Assembly (NCBI GenBank): GCA_028869035.1
Contig: JAGWTL010000099.1
Location: forward strand, 1 to 9,208
Source: Burkholderiales bacterium
GTDB taxonomy: Bacteria; Pseudomonadota; Gammaproteobacteria; Burkholderiales; Burkholderiaceae_C
Reading direction: 5' to 3'
DNA length: 9,208 bases
Part shown: one piece after another, positions 1 through 9,153 of the stretch
How the letters are laid out: each line of letters begins with the position of its first letter
Numbering within the stretch: the first letter of the stretch is position 1
Position numbers and translations under genes: made by a program
Notes under the pieces: model-generated
What the model was told of the DNA's origin: nothing
The model's input: only the letters and a program-made list of their open reading frames with translations
Databases searched by the model: none

Positions 1-168
1 GCCGAGAACATGGCCTCGGAGCAGTCGGCGCGGATGGTGGCGATGAAGGCCGCTTCCGACAATGCCGGTAATGTGATCAACGAACTTCAGCTGGTCTACA
101 ACAAGACCCGCCAGGCGGCGATCACCAAGGAAATTGCTGAAATTGTCGGCGGTGCTGCGGCTGTTTAA
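1..168 (+). CDS. atpG: F1 ATP synthase gamma subunit, C-terminal end (partial)
   Basis: The gene enters the window in frame from its first base and ends at TAA (166-168), giving the last 55 residues. The visible stretch contains ASDNAGNVINELQLVYNK followed by TRQAAITKEIAEIVGGAAAV. This is the conserved C-terminal helix of the F1 gamma subunit, which forms the coiled-coil rotor shaft inside the alpha3-beta3 ring, ending in the ITKEIAEIVGGA signature. Gamma turns with the membrane c-ring and drives the conformational changes in the beta catalytic sites. It lies 38 bases upstream of atpD, matching the usual proteobacterial order atpBEFHAGDC. The start is outside the window, so full length cannot be judged. 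The identification is secure because of both the motif and the following atpD and atpC genes. Confidence 0.97.
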   Translation, partial: AENMASEQSARMVAMKAASDNAGNVINELQLVYNKTRQAAITKEIAEIVGGAAAV

Positions 169-206
169 GCCGCTGTCTAACGAATTATTTGTATTGGGGA
201 ATGACG

Positions 207-1583
<1,377 letters not shown>

Positions 1584-1607
1584 TCCCGCGGGCCTACCGG
1601 AGTCACC

Positions 1608-2024
1608 ATGAACACGATCCACGTCGATGTGGTCAGTGCCGAAGATGCCATCTTCTCGGGCGAGGCGCGTTTTGTCGCCCTGCCCGGCGAAGCCGGCGAA
1701 CTCGGCATCTACCCGCGTCACACCCCGCTGATCACCCGCATCAAGCCGGGCTCGGTGCGCATCGAAATGGCTGACGGCAAGGAAGAGTTCGTCTTCGTCG
1801 CCGGCGGCATCCTCGAAGTGCAGCCTGACTGCGTCACCGTCCTGTCCGACACCGCCGTGCGCGGCAAGGACCTGGACGAGGAGAAGGCCAACGAAGCCAA
1901 GCTGGCCGCCGAAGAAGCGATCAAGAACGCCAAGAGCGAGATCGATATCGCGCGCGCCACTTCCGAGCTGGCCATCGCCGTGGCCGAAATGGCGGCGGCT
2001 CGCAAGTTCCTGCAGAAGAAGTAA
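1608..2024 (+). CDS. atpC: F1 ATP synthase epsilon subunit
   Basis: The 138-residue epsilon subunit is part of the rotor stalk and, in bacteria, can inhibit ATP hydrolysis through its C-terminal helices. The N-terminal beta-sandwich (about residues 1-85) shows the typical VVSAEDAIFSGEARFVALPG opening, then GELGIYPRHTPLIT and a GGILEVQPDCVTVLSDTA strand pair. Residues from about 88 on (KDLDEEKANEAKLAAEEAI and onward) form the expected two-helix hairpin rich in Ala, Glu and Lys. The start ATG follows GGAG (1599-1602) at a spacing of 5 bases. Only 24 bases separate it from the atpD stop, so it is co-transcribed as the last gene of the operon. A hairpin terminator follows within 40 bases. Confidence 0.97.
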   Translation: MNTIHVDVVSAEDAIFSGEARFVALPGEAGELGIYPRHTPLITRIKPGSVRIEMADGKEEFVFVAGGILEVQPDCVTVLSDTAVRGKDLDEEKANEAKLAAEEAIKNAKSEIDIARATSELAIAVAEMAAARKFLQKK

Positions 2025-2063
2025 ACCCAGTACCGCCGCGGTCCGTATGGCCGCGCCGCAAGC

Positions 2064-2100
2064 AAGGCCCTGTCGTGTGAACGCAGGGCCTTTGTCTTTT
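2064..2100 (+). terminator. Intrinsic terminator of the ATP synthase operon
   Basis: A 9-base-pair stem is formed by AAGGCCCTG (2064-2072) and CAGGGCCTT (2084-2092), with an 11-base loop, followed by TGTCTTTT (2093-2100). It begins 39 bases after the atpC stop and points in the operon's direction. The T-run is interrupted, so efficiency is uncertain. It reaches the last base of the stop codon of the converging minus-strand gene. On the minus strand the hairpin is not followed by a clear T-run, so it is probably mainly a plus-strand terminator. Confidence 0.8.
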
Positions 2101-2627
2101 CAGACCGGCTTGCCAGGCAGGGCGGGACGTGGCGTCAGGCCCGTCACCCGGGCCGTCAGGCTGGAAGGGAAGCTGTCCAGCAGCGCGTTGTACTGCTGGG
2201 TGGCCAGGCTGTAGCGGTTGCGGGCCACGGTGATGCGGTTCTCCAGGCCTTCGAACTGGCCCACCATGGGCAACAGGCCGGGCGCACGGCGAGCCGCCTG
2301 CAGGACAGGCGCCAGGGTGGCGGTCAGCGCGGCTTGCGCAGCGGCGTGGGCTAACAACTGCGCTGCATCATCGGGCAGTGCGGGCGCGGAGGGCTGCGCG
2401 CCAGCCTGCTGACGGGCCTGGGCCAGGCCTGCCAGCAGGGCAGGGTCGAGCCCGGGCAGGGCGCGGGCCGCGCTGAGCAGATTGGCGACCAGGGCCGTGC
2501 GCTGCTGGTACAGAGGCGTCAAGGCCGACCAGGCGGCCTGGCGCTCGGCATCGAGCTGCTGGAAGTCACGGTAGCCGCAGCCGGACAGGAAAACGCAAAG
2601 CAGAAGGACGAGTGAGCAGGGCCGCAT
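2100..2627 (-). CDS. LemA-like lipoprotein
   Basis: The 175-residue product begins with a short positively charged end, a hydrophobic stretch (residues 5-15) and the lipobox LSGC with Cys17, so a diacyl-lipid anchor and an extracytoplasmic location are expected. After the anchor, YRDFQQLDAERQAAWSALTPLYQQR matches the start of LemA proteins. The C-terminal stretch FEGLENRITVARNRYSLA (125-142), then QQYNALLDSFPSSL, matches the conserved LemA signature (E-G-x-E-N-R-I-x-x-A-R-x-x-Y). LemA proteins are mostly helical and their molecular role is poorly known. The middle (60-120) is Ala-rich and low in complexity, so this is a diverged member. The start at 2627 was chosen because it puts the lipobox at the usual position; GGA four bases or more upstream is a weak ribosome-binding site. 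ATG codons at 2639 and 2672 are less likely. The gene converges with atpC and is divergent from the hydrolase gene. Confidence 0.82.
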   Translation of the reverse strand: MRPCSLVLLLCVFLSGCGYRDFQQLDAERQAAWSALTPLYQQRTALVANLLSAARALPGLDPALLAGLAQARQQAGAQPSAPALPDDAAQLLAHAAAQAALTATLAPVLQAARRAPGLLPMVGQFEGLENRITVARNRYSLATQQYNALLDSFPSSLTARVTGLTPRPALPGKPV

Positions 2628-2720
2628 GGGGATTTCCATCAAAAGGGCGTGGCAAGAATACACCGGCGACAACCAAGGCGGGTGCGCTGGAGGAAAATCA
2701 GGCGATCGGACTGATCTGGC

Positions 2721-3707
2721 ATGAACTACACCTCACCCCTCTGGCTGCCCGGTGGCCATCTGCAGACCATCTGGGCGGCGCTGTATGCGCGTCGTGTGCA
2801 GGGAGCACGGCCGCAGTTCCGGCGCGAGCGCTGGGACACGCCGGATGGCGACTTCATCGATGTTGACTGGTTGCAGGGTTCGGCGGGGAAAACCTTGCTC
2901 GTTCTTTTCCATGGGCTGGAGGGCTCCTCGCAAAGCCAATACGCAGAGGCTTTCGCCGGTTTCGCGCGCCAGAACGGCCTGGCCTATGCCGTGCCGCACT
3001 TTCGTGGCTGCAGTGGTGAACTCAATCGCGCACCACGCGCCTACCACTCGGGCGACTGGCAGGAAATCGACTGGATCCTGCGGCAGTTGCGCAGCCGGCA
3101 TGCCGGCCCCATCGTGGCCCTGGGCATCTCGCTGGGCGGCAATGCGCTGATGCGCTGGGCCGGCGAGCTGGGCGAGGCGGCCGGCTCGGTTGTCAGCGCC
3201 GTGGCCAGCGTGTGCTCGCCGCTGGACCTGGCCGCTGGCGGCCACGCCATCGGGCGTGGTTTCAACCGGCAGGTCTACACGCGCATGTTCCTGCGCAGCA
3301 TGAAACCCAAGGCCCTGGCCAAGTGGCATCAGCATCCCGGTCTGTTCGACCGCGAAGCCTTGCAGCGCGCGCGCGACCTCTACACTTTCGACAATCTGTT
3401 CACCGCGCCCTTGCACGGTTTCAAGAGCACCGAGGACTATTGGGCACGGGCCTCGGCCAAGCCGCACCTGCACCGCATCCGCATTCCGGCGCTGGCCCTC
3501 AACGCTCGCAACGATCCTTTTGTGCCAGCCCACAGTCTGCCGCGTTCCAGTGAAGTGGGGCAGTGGGTGACCCTGTGGCAGCCCGAGGAGGGGGGGCATG
3601 TGGGATTTCCCGACGGGCGCTGGCCTGCTCATGTGCGCACCATGCCCGAGGCTGTGGGGTCGTGGTTGTTGCAGGCGGCGGGCATCAAGGAGCCACAGCA
3701 TGGATGA
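2721..3707 (+). CDS. yheT: YheT-family alpha/beta hydrolase
   Basis: This 328-residue protein belongs to the YheT/EMB8 group (COG0429) of alpha/beta-hydrolase fold proteins, predicted cytoplasmic esterases with no firmly known natural substrate. The N-terminal PLWLPGGHLQTIW is the family hallmark. LVLFHGLEGSSQS (60-72) supplies the oxyanion-hole loop, and the nucleophile elbow is GISLGGNA with Ser137. The acid is Asp265 in LNARNDPFVP, and the base is His293 in EEGGHVGF. All three catalytic residues are therefore present and in order, and the length fits E. coli YheT (about 340). The ATG at 2721 has no good ribosome-binding site close by; the nearest GGAGG-like bases are over 20 bases upstream. 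It was kept because the family N-terminus starts there. The 3' end overlaps the next gene by 8 bases, suggesting translational coupling. A run of seven G (3590-3596) immediately precedes the His293 codon. Confidence 0.93.
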   Translation: MNYTSPLWLPGGHLQTIWAALYARRVQGARPQFRRERWDTPDGDFIDVDWLQGSAGKTLLVLFHGLEGSSQSQYAEAFAGFARQNGLAYAVPHFRGCSGELNRAPRAYHSGDWQEIDWILRQLRSRHAGPIVALGISLGGNALMRWAGELGEAAGSVVSAVASVCSPLDLAAGGHAIGRGFNRQVYTRMFLRSMKPKALAKWHQHPGLFDREALQRARDLYTFDNLFTAPLHGFKSTEDYWARASAKPHLHRIRIPALALNARNDPFVPAHSLPRSSEVGQWVTLWQPEEGGHVGFPDGRWPAHVRTMPEAVGSWLLQAAGIKEPQHG

Positions 3708-4254
3708 CATCGTTCGCCAAGCCATGGCCAAATGGCCGAATGTGCCCGACTGCTACGGTTGGCTCGGGCTCGATGCGCGCGGCAACTGGTATATGCGCGA
3801 TGACCGCGCCCAGGCGGCGGGCGCCTTTGACAGCGGTTTGCCAGGGGCCAAGGGCTCGCTGCTCAAGCACGAGAAGCTGATCGACTTCATCCAGCGCAAC
3901 TATGCGGCCAATGCACAGGGGCACTGGTTCTTTCAGAACGGCCCGCAACGCGTCTACGTGGAGCTCGAAGCCACGCCCTGGATCTGGCGCATCGAGGACG
4001 ACGGCACAGTGCGCGCGCACAGCGGCGAGTTGGTGACCGTGCAGCGCTGTGTGCTGGACGAGTCGGGGCGGGTCTATCTGCAGACTGAACGCGGCCTGGG
4101 CCTGGTGCACACGCAGGACGTGGCGCGCGCGGCCGAACGGGTGGAAGCCGGTCAGTGGTCGCCCGAGCAGGCGACCGCGGCCAGCCTGCCCGGGCGGTAT
4201 GGTTATGTGCGCAGTCCACAGCGCGACAGGCCGGCACAGGGCAAGAGCCCATAA
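3700..4254 (+). CDS. Conserved protein of unknown function (DUF2944/DUF2946-like)
   Basis: The 184-residue product has no function I can name. The start MDDIVRQAMAKWPNVPDCYGWLGLD, the middle HEKLIDFIQRNY and WFFQNGPQRVYVELEATPWI look like a family conserved in Burkholderiales. From memory this is annotated DUF2946 or DUF2944, but I cannot confirm the number. No signal peptide or membrane segment is visible, so it is probably cytoplasmic. It is rich in Trp and Tyr in its first two thirds, and beta-strand-like runs (RVYVELE, IWRIEDDG, GRVYLQTE) suggest a compact beta-rich fold. The start ATG 3700 has AAGGAG at 3687-3692, spaced 7 bases, and overlaps the stop of the upstream hydrolase by 8 bases, so the two are very probably translated together. 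An in-frame ATG at 3598 gives a longer reading with an atypical N-terminus and is not favoured. The tail after about residue 150 looks disordered. Confidence 0.85.
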   Translation: MDDIVRQAMAKWPNVPDCYGWLGLDARGNWYMRDDRAQAAGAFDSGLPGAKGSLLKHEKLIDFIQRNYAANAQGHWFFQNGPQRVYVELEATPWIWRIEDDGTVRAHSGELVTVQRCVLDESGRVYLQTERGLGLVHTQDVARAAERVEAGQWSPEQATAASLPGRYGYVRSPQRDRPAQGKSP

Positions 4255-4305
4255 TTCCTTCGTCCCCCGTCACGTGAGCGGGCACGGGGCTGACGAGGAG
4301 ACACC

Positions 4306-5987
4306 ATGCAAGTGGCACACAACACCCGGCATTTCGCGCACTGGCCTCCAGGCCTGCCCCGGCAGCTGACCTTGCCGCAGACCAGTCTCTGGTACAACGT
4401 CGAGGTCTCGGCCAGGCGCTACCCGGACAAGCCCTGCATCGTCTATTACGACACGCCGCTGAGCTACGCGGAGTTTCACGACCAGTGCGAACGCATCGCC
4501 GGCTGGTTGCAGCAGGCCTGTGGTGTCAAGGCCGGTGACAGGGTGCTGCTTTATATGCAGAACAGCCCGCAGTGGGTGCTGGCCTACTACGGCATCCTGC
4601 GTGCCAACGCGGTGGTGGTGCCCATCAACCCCATGAACCGCACCGAGGAGCTGCGCCACTATGTGAGCGACAGCGGCGCCCGCGTGGCCCTGGTGGCGCA
4701 GGACCTGTACCCGCAGATGGCGCCCCTGCAGGGCGAAGCTGCAGGCCCGGGTCTGCAGCAGGTGCTGGTGGCGGCCTACAGCGACTACCTGAGCAAATCC
4801 ACGGATCTGACGCTGCCGCCTTTCGTGGCCGCAGCGCGCGAGCCCATCAGCGCACCGGGCGTGACCCGGTGGGCAGACATGCTGCAGCAGAACTTGCGGC
4901 CGGGCCCGCTGACCGCCGGGCCGGACGATCTGTGCGTGATGCCCTACACCTCGGGCACCACGGGCCAGCCCAAGGGCTGCGTGCACACGCACCGCAGCGT
5001 CATGAGCACCCTGGTGGGAGGCGTGCAGTGGTTCAGCCGCACGCAGGACGCGGTCTATCTGTCGGTGCTGCCCTTCTTCCACGTGACGGGCATGGCGGGC
5101 AGCATGAACGGGCCGCTTTTCGCGGGCGCTACCGTCGTGATGCTCTCGCGCTGGGACCGCGATGTGGCGGCGCAGTGCATCCAGCGCCACCGCATCGGCA
5201 TCTGGCAGGCCATCTCCACCATGGTGGTGGACTTCCTGTCCAACCCGCGCCTGGGCGAGTACGACCTGTCCAGTCTGCAGGGCGTGCGCGGCGGCGGCGC
5301 GGCCATGCCCGAGGCCATCGCCAAGAAACTCAAGGACCTGACGGGCCTGGATTATGTGGAGGGTTACGGTATGTCGGAGACGATGGCCGCCACCCACATC
5401 AACCCGCCGCACCGGCCCAAGCCGCAATGCCTGGGCATCCCGGTCTACGACGTGGACGCGCGCGTGCTGGACCCGGTGACCCTGCAGGAAGTGGCCGCCG
5501 GCGAGACCGGTGAAATCGTGGTGCAGGCCCCCCAGGTCATGCAGGGCTACTGGCGTCAGCCCCAGGCCACGGAGCAGGCCTTCATCGAGATCGAGGGCCG
5601 GCGTTTTCTGCGCACGGGTGACCTGGCCTATGTGGACCAGGACGGCTATTTCTTCATGGTGGATCGCCTCAAACGCATGATCAATGCTTCGGGCTACAAG
5701 GTCTGGCCGGCGGAGGTCGAGGCCTTGATGTACAAGCATCCGGCCATCCACGAGGCCTGTGTGATCGGCGCACACGATGTCAAACGTGGCGAGACCGTCA
5801 AGGCCCTGGTGGTGCTCAAGGACGAGGCGCGCGGCCAGGTCAGCGCGCAGGACATCATCCACTGGTCGCACGAGCACATGGCGGCCTACAAGAGCCCGCG
5901 TATCGTGGAGTTCGTGACGGCGCTGCCCAAATCGGGCACAGGCAAGATCCTGTGGCGCGAGCTGCAGGAGCAGGAGCTGGCCCGCAA

Positions 5988-5991
<4 letters not shown>
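4306..5991 (+). CDS. Acyl-CoA synthetase (AMP-forming), probably fatty-acid CoA ligase
   Basis: This 561-residue enzyme belongs to the ANL superfamily (acyl-CoA synthetases, NRPS adenylation domains, luciferases). It activates a carboxylic acid with ATP to an acyl-AMP and then forms the CoA thioester. Visible motifs in order are the phosphate-binding loop YTSGTTGQPKG (214-224), the aromatic/adenine motif YGMSET (354-359), RTGD (436-439), the hinge and C-terminal domain start DRLKRMINASGYKVWPAEVE, and PKSGTGK ending in catalytic Lys547. Every core motif is intact and the length is normal. No membrane segment is seen. ATG 4306 follows GAGGAG (4295-4300) at 5 bases, a strong ribosome-binding site. 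The overall style (LWYNVEVSARRYPDKPCI at the N-terminus) suggests a medium/long-chain fatty-acid ligase, but an aromatic acid substrate is not excluded. Its stop overlaps the start of a second synthetase. Confidence 0.93.
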
Positions 5992-7532
<1,541 letters not shown>

Positions 7533-7544
7533 GCGTTGTGCGCG

Positions 7545-7585
7545 CCCATGAAAAAAGCCGGTCAGCGACCGGCTTTTTTCATGGG
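7545..7585. terminator. Strong bidirectional intrinsic terminator
   Basis: A perfect 19-base-pair stem (left arm 7545-7563, right arm 7567-7585) has a 3-base loop AGC. The GC-rich core GCCGGTC/GACCGGC is flanked by A6 on the left and T6 on the right, giving a U-run after the core hairpin in both directions. It sits 12 bases after the stop of the plus-strand ligase gene and 12 bases beyond the stop of the minus-strand cytochrome gene. It therefore serves both convergent transcription units. Confidence 0.95.
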
Positions 7586-7597
7586 GCAGGGGGCCGA

Positions 7598-8107
7598 TTA
7601 CTTGGCTGCTTCCGGTGCCTTGGGTTCGGCGAACTTGGCGCCGCCGGCATTGGCCATGTAGACCACGGCACGGCCGATCTCGGTGTCGGAATGGTCGCCG
7701 CCGCCTTGCGGGGCCATGGCGCCCTTGCCCTTGAGCGCCGACGTCAACAGCTTGTCGTAGCCGGTCTTGATGCGGGCAGCCCAGGCGCCCTTGTCGCCAA
7801 ACTTGGGAGCACCAGCGGCACCGGTGGAGTGGCAGGCCGTGCACTGGGCCTTGAAGACCTCTTCACCGCTCTTGAGGGGGCGATTGGCGTCACGGATCTC
7901 GACGGTGCCGACCTTCTGCAGACGTTCGGTCACCGACTTTTCCATATTGCTGGAACCGGCGGCGGGCTTCTTGTCGGAGGTGACGAAAAACACCAGGCCG
8001 ATGATGATGAAGACGGGCGCCACGAAAGAGAAGATGGACAGCCACATCATCTGCTTGGGCGTCTTGATCGGGCCGGTGTGGTCTTCTTCGTGATGCTGCT
8101 CGCTCAT
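7598..8107 (-). CDS. Membrane-anchored monohaem cytochrome c (cytochrome c5-like)
   Basis: The 169-residue protein starts with a hydrophilic, His/Glu-rich segment (1-20). A single hydrophobic span follows (about 22-43, WLSIFSFVAPVFIIIGLVFF), then a periplasmic linker and one class-I cytochrome c domain. Haem attachment is C89-T-A-C92-H93 (CxxCH). The distal ligand is most likely Met131 in GKGAMAPQGG, the typical c5/cyt-c-domain pattern. The N-terminal span has no obvious cleavage site, so it is read as a signal anchor holding the domain at the periplasmic face, where it would shuttle electrons between respiratory complexes or to a terminal oxidase. The C-terminus is Lys/Ala/Pro-rich. ATG 8107 follows GAGGA (complement of 8112-8116) at 4 bases. 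A TATAAT box lies about 45 bases upstream. It is transcribed alone and ends at the shared terminator. The exact redox partner cannot be read from sequence. Confidence 0.93.
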   Translation of the reverse strand: MSEQHHEEDHTGPIKTPKQMMWLSIFSFVAPVFIIIGLVFFVTSDKKPAAGSSNMEKSVTERLQKVGTVEIRDANRPLKSGEEVFKAQCTACHSTGAAGAPKFGDKGAWAARIKTGYDKLLTSALKGKGAMAPQGGGDHSDTEIGRAVVYMANAGGAKFAEPKAPEAAK

Positions 8108-8140
8108 GGTGTCCTCGGTAATCCTGGTGGGGTAGGTCTA

Positions 8141-8158
8141 AATCAGCCGCTGATTATA
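8141..8158 (-). promoter_or_regulatory. Promoter -10 box and overlapping dyad for the cytochrome c gene
   Basis: On the minus strand a perfect TATAAT is the complement of 8153-8158, 45 bases upstream of the cytochrome start codon. The -35 region at a 17-base spacing (complement of 8176-8181, GCGGTT) is poor. A perfect dyad AATCAG-CCG-CTGATT (8141-8155) overlaps the -10 box and would cover the predicted start of transcription. An operator for a dimeric regulator is plausible. The promoter call is inferred from sequence only; the dyad is seen directly. Confidence 0.55.
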
Positions 8159-8182
8159 ACGGCCGCCCAGGCTGAAACCGCC

Positions 8183-8188
8183 TACAAT
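8183..8188 (+). promoter_or_regulatory. Probable -10 box of the tRNA-Arg gene
   Basis: TACAAT matches the sigma70 -10 consensus at five of six positions. It ends 17 bases before the first base of the tRNA, leaving a short leader, and is followed by GC-rich bases (CCCAGG) as is usual for stable-RNA promoters. No convincing -35 box is seen at 16-18 bases upstream, so the call is moderate. Confidence 0.5.
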
Positions 8189-8205
8189 CCCAGGCTCCAC
8201 CGCAT

Positions 8206-8281
8206 GCGGCTGTAGCTCAGTGGATAGAGTATTGGCCTCCGAAGCCAAGGGTCGTGGGTTCGATCCCCGCCAGCCGCACCA
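8206..8281 (+). tRNA. tRNA-Arg, anticodon CCG
   Basis: The sequence folds as a full cloverleaf with encoded CCA. The acceptor stem is GCGGCTG (8206-8212) with CAGCCGC (8271-8277). The D stem is GCTC/GAGT with one G-T wobble. The anticodon stem is TTGGC/GCCAA (8232-8236 and 8244-8248) around the loop CTCCGAA, with anticodon CCG at 8239-8241 reading CGG. The T arm is GTGGG-TTCGATC-CCCGC, and the discriminator A is at 8278. A20 (8224) in the D loop and C35 in the anticodon are arginine identity elements. An integrase gene follows on the same strand, so the 3' half of this tRNA is a likely integration site. Confidence 0.97.
8251..8281 (+). other. Candidate attachment site (3' end of the tRNA)
   Basis: Integrase-type tyrosine recombinases commonly insert at the 3' end of a tRNA gene and restore it with element-borne sequence. 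Here an integrase remnant begins about 150 bases after an intact tRNA, and codon choice changes at the same point. The core is therefore expected within the T arm to the CCA end. Only one copy lies in this window, so the call is an inference from context. Confidence 0.4.
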
Positions 8282-8292
8282 ATCATCTGAAC

Positions 8293-8319
8293 TCCTTGCG
8301 TAAGTCCTTGACGCGTAAG
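8293..8319 (+). repeat. Two adjacent direct repeats after the tRNA
   Basis: TCCTTGCGTAAG (8293-8304) is immediately followed by TCCTTGACGCGTAAG (8305-8319). The two units are identical except for an ACG insertion in the second. They lie 12 bases after the tRNA CCA end and ahead of the integrase gene. That is where integrase arm-type or excisionase binding sites usually lie in integrative elements, though that role is inferred. The rest of 8282-8427 holds no recognisable gene. Confidence 0.55.
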
Positions 8320-8427
8320 GATTCTCAGGCAAATCAATCACTTAGGTCTCTCCGTTTGGATACAACTGCGGATACATTGCCCGTGAGAGTTGGGCAGTTC
8401 CTCCGCGTCTTGTCGCCGGGGTTCTCG

Positions 8428-9153
8428 ATGACCAAGTGGTTGGGCTACAGCACCGATAGTGGCCGTGTTCGTTTTCAGCGTCGCATCCCTGAGGATGTCC
8501 AACACGCCTTTAACGGGGACGAGTGGATACGCTTTCCCTTGAATTTGCCCCCAGGCCGGGAGGCCCAGCGCCGTGCCTTGGCGTGGTACGTGGTCTATGA
8601 GGAGGAATTCGCCCGTGTCCGGCATGAGACAGAGGGCGGGCAGTCTGCGTCCCGCGTTGGGGTTGAGGCGAAGTCCTTGAACGACTACCGGGCTACCCTG
8701 ACCAAGTTCCTGAACCGTGCCCGAAGGGACTATGGCGATCAAGGGTTCCCCGTGTTGTCTGCGGACTATGAGTACACGGGCAACCAGCGGGGCGCTCGGG
8801 ACAAACAGCGACACCTTGAGGAGGCCGAATTGGTGCGCTTGTTTGAGGGGGCGGAGTTCGCCGCGATAGCCGCCGATCCTGCCCAGGCACATCACTATTG
8901 GCTTCCCGTCATTGGTCTGTACACCGGAGCACGTCCCCGCGAGATTTGCCAGTTGAACCCGCAGTGTGATTGGGGGGAGGCCGCTGGCGTGGCCTTCTTC
9001 ATCTTTGACGAGAACACGCCCGCAGGTGTAGGCGTGGTCAAGTCCATCAAGACGGGAGAAAAGCGGCTGGTTCCGATGCACCCTGAGCTTGTCCGCTTAG
9101 GGCTTCCCGAGTTCCTCGCAGGGCTACGCGATGCCGGGGCTGATGGTCAATGA
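8428..9153 (+). pseudogene. Tyrosine recombinase (integrase), truncated
   Basis: The frame gives 241 residues from ATG 8428 to TGA 9151-9153. The N-terminal part (about 1-65, with RVRFQRRIPEDVQHAF and ALAWYVVYEEEFARVR) resembles the DUF6538-type N-terminus of phage and island integrases. LEEAELVRLFEG (130-141) starts the catalytic domain. LYTGARPREICQL carries the first catalytic arginine (R169) and following Glu172, and SIKTGEKRLVPMHPE contains the expected lysine (about K208). The frame ends at RDAGADGQ, where relatives continue into the segment with the HxxR, His/Trp and nucleophilic Tyr, so all of these are missing. The core-binding part (about 66-129) also seems short. ATG 8428 was chosen because it matches the family N-terminus; GGGG 7 bases upstream is a weak binding site. 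The frame is open back into the tRNA, but nothing there resembles protein. It is probably inactive, and it is on the same strand as the tRNA. Confidence 0.8.

Noticed and set aside
2733..3731. 332-codon minus-strand frame opposite the YheT hydrolase gene
   Set aside because: The plus-strand frame carries an intact catalytic triad; the opposite frame shows no family features.
4270..5877. 535-codon minus-strand frame opposite the first ligase gene
   Set aside because: Same codon-bias artefact: low-complexity His/Ala/Arg-rich protein opposite a motif-complete enzyme.
7545..7585. Long perfect palindrome considered as a recombination or mobile-element end
   Set aside because: Its position between two convergent stop codons, the 3-base loop and the A6/T6 flanks fit a bidirectional terminator completely; no duplicated target or second copy is visible.
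7538..8215. 225-codon plus-strand frame opposite the cytochrome gene
   Set aside because: It begins inside the terminator hairpin and lies opposite a clear CxxCH cytochrome.
8138..8341. 67-codon minus-strand frame containing GWRGSNPRPLASEANTLSTELQP
   Set aside because: This is the well-known false peptide from translating the complement of a tRNA gene; it covers tRNA-Arg exactly.
8254..8427. N-terminal extension of the integrase starting inside the tRNA
   Set aside because: The start would be a GTG in the T arm of a functional tRNA, and the added residues look like no integrase; ATG 8428 fits the family start.
8338..9081. 247-codon minus-strand frame opposite the integrase
   Set aside because: The plus strand shows integrase motifs; the minus product has no recognisable features.
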